From CAZTCJ01 sp964612085 (GTDB lineage Bacteria; Pseudomonadota; Alphaproteobacteria; JAJFIK01): 64,000 bases of DNA. The notes beneath the pieces were generated by a model, which was given only the letters and a program-made list of their open reading frames with translations, did not search any database and had not been told where the DNA came from. The position numbers and the translations under genes were made by a program. Positions 63,234 to 64,000 of the stretch are shown piece by piece; the first letter of the stretch is position 1; each line of letters starts with the position of its first letter. The stretch is taken from the NCBI GenBank assembly GCA_964612085.1, contig CAZTCJ010000001.1:1-64000 (forward strand). Direction: 5' to 3'.

Positions 63234-64000
63234 TCACGTCGCCATCAAATCCCCAAAACACCCCTCCGGCGCCCGATGCGCCGGCGCGGCCTTCCACGCC
63301 ACAGGCATGGCTTCGATCCGGCGGATGCCCGCATGGCCCGCGATCTTCGGGAGGGGCCCGGCCAGGTCCAGATGGGGCAGCCGTTGGGACAGGGCATAAA
63401 GGGCCTCTTCCATCTCGGCAAGAGCCAGCGCCTCGCCGAGGCAGCGGTGCGCGCCGCCGCCAAAGGCCAGATGCCAGCGGGGATGATGGTCGCGGGTGAT
63501 GTCGAAACGGTCCGGATCGGGATAGACCGCCGGATCGCGCAAGGCGGAAATGAGCGACAGGAACACCACCCGATTGGCTTCGATCACATAGCCGTCGCTG
63601 ACCTCGATGGGCTCCAGCGAAATGCGGGGCAGCGAGCCCACGGGCGGATCGTAGCGCAAGGCTTCCTTGATGGCCCCGGGAATGAGCGCAGGCTCGGCCC
63701 GCAAGGCGTCCCATTGATCCCGGCGCTGAAGAAGCTGGGAGAGCATGACCGTCAGGCCCGTGCGGGTGGTGTCGCTGCCCGCCAGGATGACGCCCGCCAC
63801 GTTCACATATGTCTCCTCGGGCGACAAATTACCGGCGGCATCGACCGCGCGCACGTAGTCGGTAAGGAAATCGTCGCGCGGATTGGCCCTGCGCTCGTCC
63901 AGCAGGCCGCGCACGAAGGCGAATAGCCGGTCCACCCCGTCATTGATCTGCGGCAGGTCCTTGTCATCGAAGATCGCGATGCCGCGCGCCGCCCATTCGA
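63234..64000 (-). CDS. Cytochrome P450, 5' part outside the window
   Basis: The C-terminal ~255 residues of a P450. I helix GVILAGSDTTRTG (with the T needed for O2 activation), K helix EALR (ExxR), and the heme-binding loop FGGGAHRCLGEALALAEME with the thiolate cysteine are all present. The upstream part (EWAARGIAIFDDKDLPQ) continues to the window edge. It sits directly before a FecCD-type permease with a 1-bp gap, which is unusual and suggests a metabolic link to the transported chelate. Confidence 0.93.
   Translation of the reverse strand, partial: EWAARGIAIFDDKDLPQINDGVDRLFAFVRGLLDERRANPRDDFLTDYVRAVDAAGNLSPEETYVNVAGVILAGSDTTRTGLTVMLSQLLQRRDQWDALRAEPALIPGAIKEALRYDPPVGSLPRISLEPIEVSDGYVIEANRVVFLSLISALRDPAVYPDPDRFDITRDHHPRWHLAFGGGAHRCLGEALALAEMEEALYALSQRLPHLDLAGPLPKIAGHAGIRRIEAMPVAWKAAPAHRAPEGCFGDLMAT

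Overview
This 64 kb window is a GC-rich chromosomal segment, most likely from an alphaproteobacterium. The supporting signs are the gene order iscR - cysteine desulfurase - sufB at the left end, the M23 peptidase/bactofilin pair, and a cellulose locus with fused bcsA-bcsB plus bcsD. I cannot name a genus. I saw no tRNA, rRNA, CRISPR array or transposase gene.

Left third (1-18 kb), mostly housekeeping. A minus-strand Fe-S assembly operon runs iscR - iscS-like - sufB and leaves the window. A near-consensus IscR box lies upstream of iscR. Then come an alpha/beta hydrolase, a chorismate-lyase-like protein, anmK, tyrS, a very large AsmA/YhdP-like envelope protein, a Bcp-type peroxiredoxin overlapping a DUF455 ferritin-like gene, an M23 peptidase overlapping a bactofilin, a stomatin (slipin)/NfeD pair and moaA.

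Middle (18-48 kb), envelope and surface functions. This part has a secreted beta-propeller-like protein, a type V autotransporter, a TonB-dependent receptor, a NarL/LuxR regulator with a degenerate receiver, an unusual AAA/STAND-like ATPase with long acidic tails, a family 2 glycosyltransferase, a WbaP-like initiating sugar-phosphate transferase, a patatin-like protein with an altered nucleophile motif, and two tandem paralogous NIDO/Calx-beta/RTX proteins. It continues with DUF427, pirin, fasciclin, SRPBCC, DUF481, a WecG/TagA glycosyltransferase, a small membrane protein and a PQQ-type sugar dehydrogenase.

Right part (48-64 kb). A cellulose secretion locus runs on the minus strand as bcsR/P-like - bcsQ - bcsAB fusion - bcsC - bcsD, with a convergent family 8 endoglucanase. 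The PilZ part of BcsA lacks the usual c-di-GMP-binding residues. The window ends with a FecCD-type ABC permease and its ATPase next to a truncated cytochrome P450.

Taken together, 25-61 kb reads as a biofilm-matrix region: lipid-linked glycan initiation and transfer (GT2, WbaP, WecG), a cellulose secretion machine, and large Ca2+-binding adhesin-like proteins presumably exported by a type I system encoded elsewhere. The least explained components are the ATPase at 26.2-28.4 kb, the variant patatin and the NIDO-RTX pair. Several dispersed palindromic repeats and inverted repeats lie in intergenic DNA.
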